Positions 22,115-33,616 of a stretch of DNA of 64,000 nucleotides are shown one piece after another. Source of the stretch: Daucus carota subsp. sativus (taxonomy: Eukaryota; Streptophyta; Magnoliopsida; Apiales; Apiaceae). The stretch is taken from positions 24,726,527 to 24,790,526 of the forward strand of contig NC_030384.2 of the NCBI RefSeq assembly GCF_001625215.2, in the 5' to 3' direction. The notes beneath the pieces were generated by a model. That model saw nothing but the letters and a program-made list of their open reading frames with translations. It did not search any database and was not told where the DNA came from. The position numbers and the translations under genes are program-made. Position 1 is the first letter of the stretch. Every line of letters starts with the position of its first letter.

Positions 22115-22586
22115 TTGCTCTAATGATTTTTCTTCTCAGAAATTAGTGTTTGGAAAATCTCATGCAGGGTGCTTTGGTGAGTTGAATAAAACAATCTATT
22201 TCAAAAAAAAAAAGAAAAAAAAACCACTGTACTACTACACATGGTCGATATAAAAGTGTAGTAGTAGTAATTTGAAAGTAACGTCGAGAATAAAAGCCTG
22301 TCCATAAAAGAAAGAATAAAAGAGAAGCAAATGATGGGGTTTTGATGAGATCGACGAGAGCAGATTGAAAATTAAAGGCAATGACCAAGTATTTGAGTAT
22401 CGCGCATGCACGCTACAGATTTCCAATATTGACAATTTGCGACAGGAGGACCTACTGGAACTTTTTTGGTGACAACTGACATGTACTTTTGTATTCATGT
22501 TCCTTATCTATGGTTTTCTCCAGCACTTTTACTGGTAATGTTTTTTATTAAAATTTTATATAATTTAGAGAAAATTAAGAAAATTA

Positions 22587-22845
22587 CTCCCTCCGTCCCT
22601 AAATACTTTTCCTTTTTGTACTTTTCACGTTTGCCAACACACACTTTTTATCGTTAATATCTTTCATTTCGTAGTAGCATTAAATATAAAAACTTCACCG
22701 TATTAAAGTACTCGTGAATACGAATCTAACAAGATCACTCATGACTATATTTAGTTTTATAGATTAGATGTAAATTAGTAATTTGTCTCATGTTATGAAC
22801 AGTACCGACATTACAAATAGGAAAAGAAAAAAGATACGGAGGGAG
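22587..22845. mobile_element. Stowaway-like MITE
   Basis: Starts CTCCCTCCGTCCCTAAATAC and ends GATACGGAGGGAG, with TA on both sides. Its interior is shared with 24795-24990 and 27193-27450, including AATACGA..CAAGATCACTCATGA-type text, which defines a subfamily. Confidence 0.9.
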
Positions 22846-23776
22846 TAAACTTCAACAGACAATTAAAAATTTATACATCTTTATTAAAAGTATTTAAATA
22901 TGTATTTTTCTGGAAAAATATAATTCATCTTTATAAATAAAAAATATTAAAGTCATATTAAATATTTATACTAAAAGTATTAATAAATATGAATTTTTTC
23001 CTTAAATAAGTCGGTAAAATTAATTTAACCAAGCATGGGATAAATTTAAAGGAAGTGAGGAGGGGGCATGGTGAGGAATCCACACCACTGAATTTCAGAA
23101 GAAAAAAAAAAATTCCTAGTGTTCTAATCATTGATTAAAATTTATGATGAATTGTTTTAAATTCGATTGAAATCAAAAATACGTTTACATTCACTTTTAG
23201 TTTTCGTTCAGAATATCTATTCCATCTTCACCTGTGAAAATGATATTAGTTTCTACTCGTATTTATGTCTCATTTGAATTTTTGTTGATCTTGTACATAT
23301 ATTATCTTATATTTATATAATTTGAAGTAATAAAAAGTTTATTATCCCTTCCAATTTCATTTGATTATTTTTCACATATATTTAATTTTTTAAATTTAAT
23401 GACCAAAACTAAAAGTTTTATTTTTCCTAACAAAAATATAAATAACAAAATTCTAATAAAATATACTAAAAATATTAATATTACTAGGCAAAACCCTCGG
23501 AAAACAGGGCATGTTAAAAACGTACAGCATGGAAATGCAGCTCCCCGGAGGCAGTAGACAATTGATTGTGAAAAACATGAGAGAAAATGAAGGTAATGTA
23601 ATTATTACACAGACAATTGTTCAGCCATTAGTAATGTTTTTGTGACCGACCAATCTATTCATTCATTCACCCACTTATTCATTCAATCAATACCCTAATT
23701 ATTGCTTCACTACAGGCGGCAGGAGGGGGCAGACCCTACTTTCTCCTATGTGTCTATAACTATGCCTGTATCAGTA
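22846..23776. other. AT-rich intergenic region
   Basis: No gene or bounded repeat is seen. It contains A-tracts, such as near 23101, and a pyrimidine-rich patch of CATTCATTC repeats near 23658-23690. Confidence 0.5.
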
Positions 23777-24058
23777 CTCCTCTGTCCCGGCCAATTCTTT
23801 ACGTTTAGTTTGGGCACGGAGGTTAAGAAATTTGTACAAAGAAAGAAAAGTGGATGAAATGATAGGACTCATTGATTTTAATGTATAAAAATGAGATAGT
23901 TGAGTAAATGTAGTGTGAAAAAAAGTAAAAATAATATAAAAAAGGAGGAAAAGTTGAGAAATAGTGGGAAACATTGATTATTTTTGGTAAGTTTTTAAAT
24001 GTAAATAATTGGATTAGACATGAAAAAGGAAATCATAAAGAATTTGGTTGTGACAGAG
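23777..24058. mobile_element. Degenerate Stowaway-like MITE
   Basis: The left end CTCCTCTGTCCCGGCCAATT and the right end AATTTGGTTGTGACAGAG are imperfect inverted repeats, flanked by TA. The interior (GGGCACGGAGGTTAAGAAAT) matches the MITE at 43918-44198. Confidence 0.75.
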
Positions 24059-24079
24059 TACTTATTATAATGCTTGTTA

Positions 24080-24790
24080 CTCCCTCCGTCCCAATCAATT
24101 CTATACAATTTCCTTTTTGGGATGTCCCATCATTTCTATACATTCCCAAAATAGCAATTTTTTATAATATAAACCACTACTCCACCCACTACATTCTCTC
24201 ACTATCTCCATTCTATAAGAGTAAGTCCAATGCTAGATGCTATATATCTATTGCTATTGCTATAATATAGCACCAAAAAGTGTTTTTTGGTGCTAAAATA
24301 AAACTTGCACTCCAATGCTAAGTTCTATAACTTGTTTCAAATTTAACCAACTCATTAACTTTTACCTAACTTCTATATAGAACCAACTCTTTAACTTTTA
24401 CCTAACTCATTAACTCATTAACTAGTTTCCAATTTCAATTTATTGATGATGTGGCAACATGGATGGATCCATCCTTGGTTTCAAATATAGAACCAAGGAT
24501 GCATCTATGCATGGATGCATCCAAATATAGCACCCCTTTGGAGTTGAGTTTTTTTACTTTTGATGCTATAATATAGCAATAGAACCAAGTATAGCATTGC
24601 ATTGGAGTTGCTCTAATAATAAAAACACTATTACACCTACTACTTTCCTCCACTACCTCAAATCTATTATTAAAAAATATGTGGGTCTCACCACTTTACC
24701 CACTTTTCATCTAATTTTACTCATTTTTTACACTTTTTCTTGGTCTTCGTGTCCAATCCCAATGTATATAATTCATTGGGACGGAGGGAG
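24080..24790. mobile_element. Stowaway-like MITE split by a Tourist-like MITE
   Basis: Ends CTCCCTCCGTCCCAAT and ATTGGGACGGAGGGAG are perfect inverted repeats flanked by TA. The body matches the MITE at 28381-28690 (TATTACACC..CTACTTTC, CACTTTACCCACTTTTCATC) once the insertion at 24219-24613 is removed. This is a clear two-layer nest. Confidence 0.92.
24219..24613. mobile_element. Tourist-like (PIF/Harbinger) MITE
   Basis: A 395 bp element inserted in the preceding MITE. The left terminus is GAGTAAGTCCAATGCTAG. The right terminus, reverse-complemented, is GAGCAACTCCAATGCAATGC. The 3 bp target duplication TAA lies at 24216-24218 and 24614-24616. The interior has internal inverted-repeat structure (GCTATAATATAGCA on both sides). 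Confidence 0.9.
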
Positions 24791-24794
24791 TAAT

Positions 24795-24995
24795 ACACAC
24801 TTTTAATAATTGATATATTTAATTTTATATTAGAAGTAAATATGAAAACTTCATCATATTAAAATACTTACAAATACGAGTTCAACAAGACTACATTTAG
24901 TCTTATAAATTAGATGTAAACTAGTGATTTTTCTAATGTTATGAACAGTACTGACATATCAAACAAGAAAAGTAAATAGAGATGGAGTGAATACT
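24795..24995. repeat. Truncated Stowaway-like MITE
   Basis: The sequence corresponds to the right two thirds of the 22587-22845 element (AGTAAATATGAAAACTTCA..., ATGAACAGTACTGACAT) and ends GAGATGGAGTG. Its left end is missing where it abuts the 24790 MITE. Confidence 0.6.
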
Positions 24996-25362
24996 CCCTT
25001 TCTCAATTGTTTACATTAGGGGATGAGGCTCTTCACCCATTCTAATGCCCTCAGAAAATATAGTTTGATAAATTATTTTGAATTTTTTTTCTTAATATAT
25101 ATTTACTATCTAAATTTTTATACAAAAAAATTCAAAAAAAAATTATGAAACTATGTTTTATATGAATCTTAAAATGTATGTCGAAAAATGCAAAAAGTGT
25201 TAAAAGGAAAATGAGAGACAAACGGAGGACCACAAAAAAAGCCAAAAATATGTTGCTCAATCTTTTTCTATGGAACCGCGTATATCACATCATTTTCCTA
25301 ATTATAAAATATATTAAAAATCTTACAATACTTATTCTAAAATATAAATATATTAATATATA

Positions 25363-25612
25363 CTATGTCCCTTCTTTTGTCATTTTTGACTTTTTGTGGT
25401 CAAATTGACTCAATTTGACTGAAATTTACATATATTAAATAATTGAAAAAAATTATATAAAATATATTACTAGAATCTACATTTATTCTACTTTAAGGTG
25501 TATTTTTCAATTTTTAAAATTCATGTAAGGATAGTTAGTCATTACCGGTCAAAATTTGGTCAATTTGATCATAGAAAAGTCAAACAAGACATAAGAAGTG
25601 GGGCGGAGGGAG
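25363..25612. mobile_element. Stowaway-like MITE
   Basis: The left end CTATGTCCCTTCTTTTGTC is paired with the right end ACATAAGAAGTGGGGCGGAGGGAG, flanked by TA. Internal GGTCAAATTGAC and GGTCAATTTGAT blocks form further inverted repeats. Confidence 0.82.
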
Positions 25613-26241
25613 TATAAGTTATTAATCATATACAAACTAACTCATAAATAAAAACTAAAAAATACAAATTCATATAATTATTTTATCTATATTTATTATT
25701 TTAAGTCAAATATTCAATTTTCTAATATAAAAACATTCTCTCCTTTTCTTTTTGCCATTCAAAATGTCCATATAAAACGGGACATCAATATAATTTACAA
25801 ATCGAGACTCCAACAACCCCAGCAAGTTGAAATGAATAGAATATCACATAGAGAAAGGCCATGGTAATGATTGTTTGTGTCGCAGCTTTGTCTCCATATC
25901 GAGTGCAGCTTTGATTCTATATTCATGTATATCATCCCTCGAATAAAATATTCCATATGTCCCCCCGCATTTCTTTACCTTATTTTTTGGTACATTTTTC
26001 TACATTCATTTAAAATATAGTTCCATAATATATATTTTTTTCACTGAATAAAAATTTGATGTTTAAACTTTTATTTAAAAAAAATATTTAGGAAAAATTA
26101 TAAAATTATATTTTATAAAAATCTCAAAATACGTGCAAACAGTGAATGTCATATACTACGGGTGTGAAAACACACAGAGTGAGTAGTGATCCTTTGTCAA
26201 GGAGATTGTAGGGGTGTATGATATGTATGGGACATGCCATG

Positions 26242-26984
26242 TAGGGCTGTAAATCGATACGGACTATCCGGTGTCTCGGCTCATATCCGGCTCGAAAACA
26301 TGATACATGTCTCATATCCGTTTTGAAAACGATCCAAATCTGGCGGAAAAATTAAGCCCGTATAATATATGATCCCGGATACGAGCACGCTTATACCCGC
26401 TCAGATTCGGTCTCATATAACTTTTCATAATATGATCCAACCCGAATAACCGAATATGATCCACGGTTCATATTCGATTCAAATTCATATACATATTATA
26501 TTTTAACACCATCATATTTGCAAGTAAATAGTCATCATTTTATAAAATTTTAATATCTTATTTAAGTTTATATCTTCATAAAATATGATTTATTTAATGT
26601 GATCATACTTATTATCTTCATATATATTTAATAAATGATATATATCAACATATAACTATATGTTTTAATTTAAAATTATTATACTTTATAATATTATGTT
26701 TACTTAGACTAATGATAGTTATTTGAACAGCTGAAATAATAATGATACTTAGTGGTAGTGGATCATATCTGGCTCATATTCGATGGATCATAAACTACCC
26801 GGTTAAAAAATCGAAAATACGATACTGGATCATATCCGGTTCAGATCCGAATCTCAAATACCCGGGATCGGTTTAGATCCGAATAAAACGATCCCGGACC
26901 CAAATCTGGACAAGCTAAATATAATATGATCCGGTACTTGAGCAGAGGGGTACCCGGGATCACCCGGATCATTTTACAGCCCTA
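26242..26984. mobile_element. hAT-type non-autonomous element
   Basis: A 743 bp element with termini TAGGGCTGTAAAT and its complement ATTTTACAGCCCTA. It is flanked by a perfect 8 bp duplication, ATGCCATG, at 26234-26241 and 26985-26992. Subterminal regions are rich in CCGGATC/GATCCGG and CGGTT words, which could act as transposase binding sites. It has no transposase. A split partial copy lies at 4096-5215. Confidence 0.95.
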
Positions 26985-27192
26985 ATGCCATGTCCACCTC
27001 GCGCCCCAAAAATGTTTGGCATGACTCATCACAGTTAAATCAAGCCCCATTTAGCCTTGACCACCCATCCTCACGCGACTCCATCACCTATTATTGTTTG
27101 AAACTTTTCCGTAGGCTAGGCCATTGGGCACTAAGCTATGGTGTAGTAATGTGTAAAACAAGTTACAACACCTTTTTATCTCGAAATACATA

Positions 27193-27450
27193 CTCCCCAT
27201 TCTCTTAATAATTTTTCTTTTTTTTTTATCACGTTTGCTAATGTACATTTTTGATGATTAATATTTTTAATTTTGTATTGGTAGTAAATATAAAAATTTC
27301 ACCGTATTAAATTACTCATAAATACGAAACTTACAAGATCACTCATGAATATATTTAGTGTTATAAATTAAACGTGAATTAGTAACTTGTCTAATATCAT
27401 GAACTGTGCCGACATCTCAAATGAGAAAAACTTTTAGAAGATAGAGGGAG
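27193..27450. mobile_element. Stowaway-like MITE
   Basis: Left end CTCCCCATTCTCTTAATA, right end AGAAGATAGAGGGAG, flanked by TA. The body is shared with 22587-22845, including ATCACTCATGAATATATTTAG. Confidence 0.85.
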
Positions 27451-28380
27451 TACTGTACAGAAAGATACAAGCCCGGTTAACGGACCAGCAAAACACAAGG
27501 GGATTATGATTATCACAAACCGAACCATATGTTCAAACCACGCCATTCATTTTTATTCTCAATTAAATGTTCATTTTCTGATATTCTTATTTATTAAATA
27601 ATAATAATTATTAAATTGAATTTTTTGAAAATCTACAAAGAAACCTAATAATTAAATTTATCATGTTTTCTAAAATGAATTATTGAAACTAAATGAGTAG
27701 AATCCTTTGTGATGATGCCTGAATGCTCTGCAGTTAACCAATACAACAAAAGAAATTATTTTTGGACCTGACTTTATTCATAAATTTTAAATCAATGATA
27801 TTCATTATTCAACTTTACTTCTACCACACTATACGGTTAATCAATCAGATAATATTAAATATTTTAGACGAATCAAGGGACACGCCTAAATTGTAGACCA
27901 ATAATATTTATTCTTCAACTTTATTTTTATTAAATTTTAAACAAGATATTAACCACATACAAGTTAATCATGAATTAACCAATATAATTTTTCATTTTAT
28001 AATATAATCATCGTCTCTTTTTGATTATCAAATTATAACTTATCTAAAGAGAATTCTTTTCATCATCTTATCAGACTCTTTCTAATTATCTAAATAAAAT
28101 TCATCTGATTAAACTCATTTTTATTATTAATTAAAATCCTTCTTATCATCTAATTACAACTGACCACATAGAAGAGATATCCAAACAAAGTGCAGCCATC
28201 CATGACAATACAAAACTCTATCCAAGATTACAATCATGTTCAAAATTTAAAATCAAACCGAATAATCAATTTAAAACAATTCTAACTAAACGCATACTAC
28301 ATCATATCAATAAAATCATTTTTAATAGATCCAACATTGTATAAACTTAAACATAATTAAATGAACCTGAGAAACAGATA
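27451..28380. other. AT-rich intergenic region
   Basis: No gene, bounded repeat or coding bias found. Mostly A/T sequence with diffuse similarity among its own TTATCATCTAATTA-type words. Confidence 0.5.
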
Positions 28381-28690
28381 CTCCCTCTGTCCCTCTCATT
28401 TCTTTACGGTTACTATTTTGGGATGTCCCTCTCATTTCTTTACGTTATTATAAATAGTAAGTTTTTCTCATTATTACACTCACTATTTTCCTCTACTATC
28501 TCATATTTAATAATAAAAACAACTATTACACCCACTACTTTCATTCATTATCTCAAATCTATTATTAAATATTGATAGGTCCCACACTTTACCCACTTTT
28601 CATCTAACTTTACTCATTTTTTATACATTGTCATGGTCTCCGTGTGACGTGTCCCCCTCCAATGTAAAGAATTGAGGGGGGCGGAGGGAG
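28381..28690. mobile_element. Stowaway-like MITE
   Basis: Starts CTCCCTCTGTCCCTCTCATT and ends GGGGGGCGGAGGGAG, flanked by TA. Its left part is partly duplicated: the phrase CCCTCTCATTTCTTTACG appears twice. The same family, in opposite orientation, is found at 42178-42481. Confidence 0.9.
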
Positions 28691-28820
28691 TACAAAATAT
28701 TTGAATATTTTTTAGAAAAGAAGTAAAAATCATAAAACAATATTCAAATATTATCATGTTCAAGTATTCAAAAAAAAACAAATCTACCGGCCTATCTATA
28801 ATGATTAATGATGTTGCAAA

Positions 28821-30063
28821 GGCTAAAATACATTTTTACCACTCAGGTATGCATCAGTGGACACAACAACCATAAAACTTTCAAAAAAGACGGTATGCAT
28901 CTGTCTTATTTTCCCAATCCACTCTGCACCTTCATCAACATTTTGATTGAACATAGCATCATCATCACTGATGGCATAATCACTGTCTGACCACCCCGGC
29001 CACTCCTCATCATCTTCATCCATATTAAAAAACCTCATTGCTGTCTCTTTTCTCATAGTCAGCAGGACAAATATTCTCAAAATCTTGGCTACTGAGGTCA
29101 CGATCATCGTCTTCCTGATCATTGAAATGTTTGACATATATGTCGGCGCTGTAGTTGTTTTTCTGTGCATAGCTCAACATCAAATTAAAATCACCAGCAT
29201 TTTTCAATGGAACCAAGCCAGTCTCCAAACTTTTAGTAGGAACTCTAAAATACAAATTCTTGAAGCCACTGTAACCCAAAACCTGCACTTTCTCCCCAAT
29301 GTCGTCAATGGACAGTTTATCAATAGCATGAAAATCATAGGTACTCAACTCACCATCCACATACTCTGTTCTTGGCAACCACCTCAATTTCCCCCCATGA
29401 TACAGCCTTATGCTCAGCATGTCCTCATCAGGACCTAAGTAAACAAAGCTTTTAACTATGATTTACATATGAAATACAGTGTACACCCCAAAAAGCAAGC
29501 AAACAGAAAACTAAACTAATACATACAATCGGCAAAATGGTAAGATCATTTCCAACAAACAGAACAGCTAACACATAAATCGGAGTGAGTACATATATTG
29601 CAGCCATTATAACGCAGAGAATCTAAAGCATAGATAGTTGAGTAGATGGACTGAACTTACCATATGGAGGAGAATCAGTACTATCAGGTGGTCGGATGGT
29701 CATGAATGGACGCACAATCATCTGTGGTGCTCAAATGCAGCTGTTCTTGAAACCCTAAAACTATCGCCAAAGCCGAGAGAGAAGAGACTGAAGTATGCTT
29801 TCCTAATTCAATTTCTATTTTGAGTGTACACTTCAAACACACAAGTTAAGTAAGTCACATGGTCGATTGTTTACACCCCAACTACCACTCACTCTCTCTC
29901 AAAGCAGTTGTAACACACACACTTCCGGTTTGCAGCTATTTTGCTCGGTTGTGGCCGTTATGTCCGTTTTTACGTATTTGCATGGCCGAACCGTCTTTTT
30001 TGAAAGCTTTATGGTTGTTGTGTCCACCGATGCATACCTGAGTGGTACAAATGTATTTTAGCC
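28821..30063. mobile_element. MULE deletion derivative
   Basis: A 1243 bp element with terminal inverted repeats of about 74 bp, starting GGCTAAAATACATTT and showing about three mismatches. It is flanked by a perfect 9 bp target duplication, TGTTGCAAA, at 28812-28820 and 30064-30072. This is the Mutator-like signature. Internally it carries only the 5' part of a transposase gene on the minus strand, so it depends on a transposase elsewhere. The same short peptide (TVFFESFMVVVSTDAYLSG) is read out of both termini because of the inverted repeats. Confidence 0.96.
29025..29721 (-). CDS. MULE transposase N-terminus (PB1-like), truncated
   Basis: Two exons fit. Exon 1 is 29661-29721 (start MIVRPFMTIRPPDS, donor G/GTAAGT). 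Exon 2 runs from 29434 (acceptor TTTACTTAG) to a stop at 29025, giving about 156 residues. Residues 27-120 (SIRLYHGGKLRWLP..YVDGE..DKLSIDDI..LGYSGFKNLYFRVP) match the PB1-like N-terminal domain of plant MuDR/MURA transposases. The catalytic DDE, zinc-knuckle and MULE domains are absent. The reading frame stops after DSNEVF at a T6 run. One base fewer there would continue into an acidic stretch (NMDEDDEEWPGWSDSDYA), so a homopolymer frameshift is likely. Whether the short product is made is unknown. Confidence 0.7.
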
Positions 30064-30072
30064 TGTTGCAAA

Positions 30073-31225
30073 AAGTGAGGTGCTATACCAGCCATGACCG
30101 GGTCCGCTCTGAATTCTGATCATCTGTTGTAAGTTGAGTCTAAGTTTGTACTAGTAAGCTATTGAAGCTAGTGCAGCTACCTACAGACGTATGCACATTG
30201 TATTATCCCATGCATGTACTAGCTGCTTTCCATCTCTGCCTAAATTTTAAGATACGCCATAGATACTCTGTCCTGGCTTCTAGATTTTCTAGACAAAGGA
30301 GTAGACTGGGAGCCTCGCCTCCTATGTGGTCATCAATGTATGTGTGCGTATATGTACATCCAGATTTGTAAGCCGTCAAGTCTAATCACAATACCTCACT
30401 CTCTTTTTATACCAGTACTCCCCCTTTATATACATTTGATTAGAATACGGAGATTAGGAAAAAGTGTAAAAAATGAATAAAATTAGATGAAAAGTGAGTA
30501 TAAGGTATGATTTATTTATATTTAATAATAGATTTAAAATTTTGGAGGGATGTATTAGGTGTAATAGTATTTATATTATTATAAAATAGAGACAGTGAAA
30601 GAAAGTAGTTGATATAATATTATTTTATATTATAAAAATATACTACTTTCAAAATATTTACAGTTAGTGGTACGTTAAAACTGTATATAAATGGATGAGA
30701 CACGACACTTTTACTTTTCTAGCGATCTTTTGGATTCAACAACCTTCGCAGGTTTTGTTCGTAAAATTATATGAATAAAAAAGTCAACGTCGTCATTGCT
30801 GTTCGTCAAAACTCTCGCACTCGTTTTTCATCTAGCTGCACGGTTGTGTCATGTTACCCGCGGTTGTGTGACTTGTGTCCTGTTACCCTGGCTGTGACCA
30901 TTTTGGGTAATGACTGGGGTTATTTTAGATCAGTTTTTGGCGACCCAAATTTAAAATGATTTGGAAATCTTAATTCCCAAAAACACGGTCTCCAACCAGA
31001 TGCAATTTTTGTTAATTGATCTCGCAGGAGTTGCAAATATGATTGTATCTGGTTACAAGTATGATTGTATGTGGTTGCAACGAGTTGCAGACAGTATTTT
31101 TGCAAATATTTTCATAAGTATGGTATTTTTGCAAAATATTTAAAAAAGATGTAATTTTTTGCAAAAACAATTTTACACTTAGGTATTTATGAAAAAACCC
31201 GTAAAATTAATTGTCTTACATAAAT
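30073..31225. other. Intergenic region with a degraded Stowaway-type end
   Basis: CTCCCCCTTTATATACATTTG at 30418 follows TA and continues into Stowaway-like text (GGAAAAAGTGTAAAAAATGA, AAAGTGAG). No clear right end is found before about 30705. No gene is supported. GTTGCAA-rich text at 31030-31160 is unassigned. Confidence 0.4.
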
Positions 31226-31227
31226 TA

Positions 31228-31473
31228 GGGTGGTGTTTGGCCGGGCTAAAAGCCCGGCTTCTAGATTTATAAGTTAAAAGTCCTTGTTCGTACCGTTTGT
31301 GTAAAAAGTCAAGGAGTGCTTATAAGAAGTTCAAAATACTAGTTTCTCTTTTATGACTTCTACTTTTTTCTCAAACACTTTCATCATTTATAAGTCTTAA
31401 ATTACTTCTACATCTACTTCACTTTTTTGCTTTAAGCCAAAAGCACTAATTTTAAACTCACCCGAACGACCCC
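31228..31473. mobile_element. hAT-type MITE (GTTTGG family)
   Basis: Left GGGTGGTGTTTGGCCGGGC, right end ACCCGAACGACCCC. The interior matches, in opposite orientation, the element at 48760-49006 (AAAGCCCGGCTT, ACTTCTAC, AAAGCACT..). The target duplication here is not clear. Confidence 0.65.
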
Positions 31474-32097
31474 TATATATTATTAAAATATATTAAAAGT
31501 ATTAATAATAATTTAATAAGATGCTAAGTGGATAAATTTGTTTAAATAATATATAAATATATAACAAATTTAAGTAGTTTTCTCTTATAAATTTGTAAAT
31601 GAATTTTCTAGTGTGTGTGTATGTTCGGGTTCACCCCGAATTTCTAAATAAGTTGAGAATCCTAATTTGAGAAAATATTTTAATTCTGATAATTGAGGTA
31701 ATCCCATCATTTTAGTAGAAGTATTAACTATGGAATGAATTATATTAAAAATAGGAAAATATGGTAATTATCATAAATAGTATTTGGATTAAATTAGGAT
31801 TAGAATAAATTGTGATGCCTATGACTATAGTTAATTGTAGGAGTTATATATATTACAAAAGTTAGAGAGTTGTGTGAGAGATACACAAGAGAAGACTTTT
31901 GTGATCAACTTGAGGTGTTTGTATACACATGTGCTGAGTGAAGGAGCAACTCCAATCTTTTATTACATTCATATTTGGTGGGTTTGTGATTTTACCTTTT
32001 CTTGAGGAATTTCCAAATTAATTGTTTGTATTCTTTACTTTCGTGCTTATTTTTGTGTTTGATTAACATCAATCTATAGGATGCAATCCTAACAAAC

Positions 32098-32109
32098 TGG
32101 TATCAAGAG
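32098..32109 (+). promoter_or_regulatory. Retrotransposon primer-binding site
   Basis: TGGTATCAAGAG lies three bases after the end of the 5' LTR. It differs slightly from the canonical plant TGGTATCAGAGC that pairs with the initiator methionyl-tRNA. Confidence 0.75.
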
Positions 32110-32201
32110 TTTGTGTTCAAGAAGTAAATTCGACATTGAATAGGAGACAATCACGAAGCAGGTTGTTTGCACACAGTTGGTCTTGAGTTGATTTTTTTGA
32201 C

Positions 32202-32441
32202 TTGAAGGGGGATCGGAAATCGTTCAAGATTGACGCACCCATTTATGATGAGAAGACGGATTTCACTATGTGCCAATTAACCGTTAAGTATATGTTAATT
32301 AAACAAGTAATTGATGATGCCCTGGAGCATGGACGGAGCTACACGGGAGGCAATGGGGTACTAGTTTCTACTCTAAATATTGTCTATGTTACAGCCCTGC
32401 CCCAGTGGTTCAAAAATGAGTATAGTAGAGAGTTGGTATAG
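32202..32441 (+). pseudogene. Copia gag relic
   Basis: The peptide SFKIDAPIYDEKTDFTMCQLTVKYMLIKQVIDDALEHGR matches the start of plant Copia Gag (K.....F.G..NF..W...V..LL..Q.L..AL). The frame is lost after about 40 residues. Further gag-like text follows in the 131 bp duplication at 32494-32755 (LHDHISCINQLLCHLNNVDEPMKYEEQALLLSSI). Confidence 0.7.
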
Positions 32442-32493
32442 GTTCGATTCCTTCCTACTTGGAGCAAACTAAGCCAAAAAAGAGAGATTAAAA

Positions 32494-32755
32494 CAGGATG
32501 AAGAATATAACCTCCATGACCACATTAGTTGTATTAATCAGCTATTATGTCATCTGAATAATGTTGATGAGCCGATGAAATACGAGGAACAAGCTCTGTT
32601 GTTGTCGTCAATATAACCGAAGTCCAGGATGAAGAATATAACCTCCATGACCACATTAGTTGTATTAATCAGCTATTATGTCATCTGAATAATGTTGATG
32701 AGCCGATGAAATACGAGGAACAAGCTCTGTTGTTGTCGTCAATATAACCGAAGTC
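32494..32755. repeat. 131 bp perfect tandem duplication in gag
   Basis: Units 32494-32624 and 32625-32755 are identical by eye, starting CAGGATGAAGAATATAACC. The duplication is much younger than the surrounding decayed retroelement, or is an assembly artefact. Confidence 0.93.
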
Positions 32756-33616
32756 TTTCAAATATTTCAAGCAGACGCTGTTAGTAGGAAGGGCGTCTCC
32801 TGCGCTTGATGATGTGTTCAAGGTGTTAATATCATTATGAAAAATGATAAGAAGATGAAGGTTTAAGAAGTTGGAACTTTTTTCTTAAACTTAATGATGA
32901 TACAACCAAGATGCATCAAAGAATGTGTTTTCTTTGAGCGTGCTAACATCATGAGGGTACAGATTCTTTGAACGAGTAAGAAGTTGTAAGGTATATACAG
33001 GAAAGAGCTTGATTCTACAAGTGGTGATGAACAAGAATAACATCTTTTGTTTAGATGGTGGAGCAACGTAGATGATGACCCAGACAATGGTAAGATTCTC
33101 AGATTCAGTTGAAGTTTTAGGAAATTTGAGTTGAGGGTAGATTTTTTGAGGGCCGCCCCAAATTTTTAAATAATCTGAAAATCATAATTTGTGAAAATAT
33201 CTTATTATGATAGTTGAGATCATACTATTTGGTAGAAATATCAATTGTGGAGTGATTATATTCAAGATAGAAAAATATGATAATTATCATAAATAAGATT
33301 GAAGTAAATTATGATTATAATATTTGTAATGCCTATAAATATAATGACTGGTAAGAGTTTTATGTATTGTAAAAGTTAAAGAGTTGTGTGAGAGATACAC
33401 AAGATGAGACTTTTGTGATTAAATTGAGGTGTTCGTATATAAGAGTGTTGAGTGGAGCGACTTTAATTTTGTAATACATTCATATTTAGTATATTGAGTG
33501 AATATGTGATTTTACCCTGTCTTGAGAGATTTTCACATTAATTGTTAATGTTGATTACTTTTGTGTTTGTTATGGTGTTTGATTAACTTCAATCTATAAT
33601 AGATGTGATCTTAATA

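Larger units (their letters stand above)
31622..33616 (+). mobile_element. Deleted Copia-type LTR retrotransposon
   Basis: Two related LTRs bracket a gutted interior. The 5' LTR is about 31622-32094 and ends CCTAACA. The 3' LTR is about 33147-33616. Both contain GTGTGAGAGATACACAAGA and TGTTTGATTAAC. A primer-binding site like TGGTATCAAGAG (32098), complementary to initiator tRNA-Met, follows the first LTR. The interior holds only gag-like relics and no protease, integrase or RT. Visible differences between the LTRs indicate an old insertion. Confidence 0.85.

Noticed and set aside
28823..29170. Minus-strand 115-codon ORF and plus-strand 29867-30061 ORF as related genes
   Set aside because: The shared C-terminal peptide comes from the MULE terminal inverted repeats.
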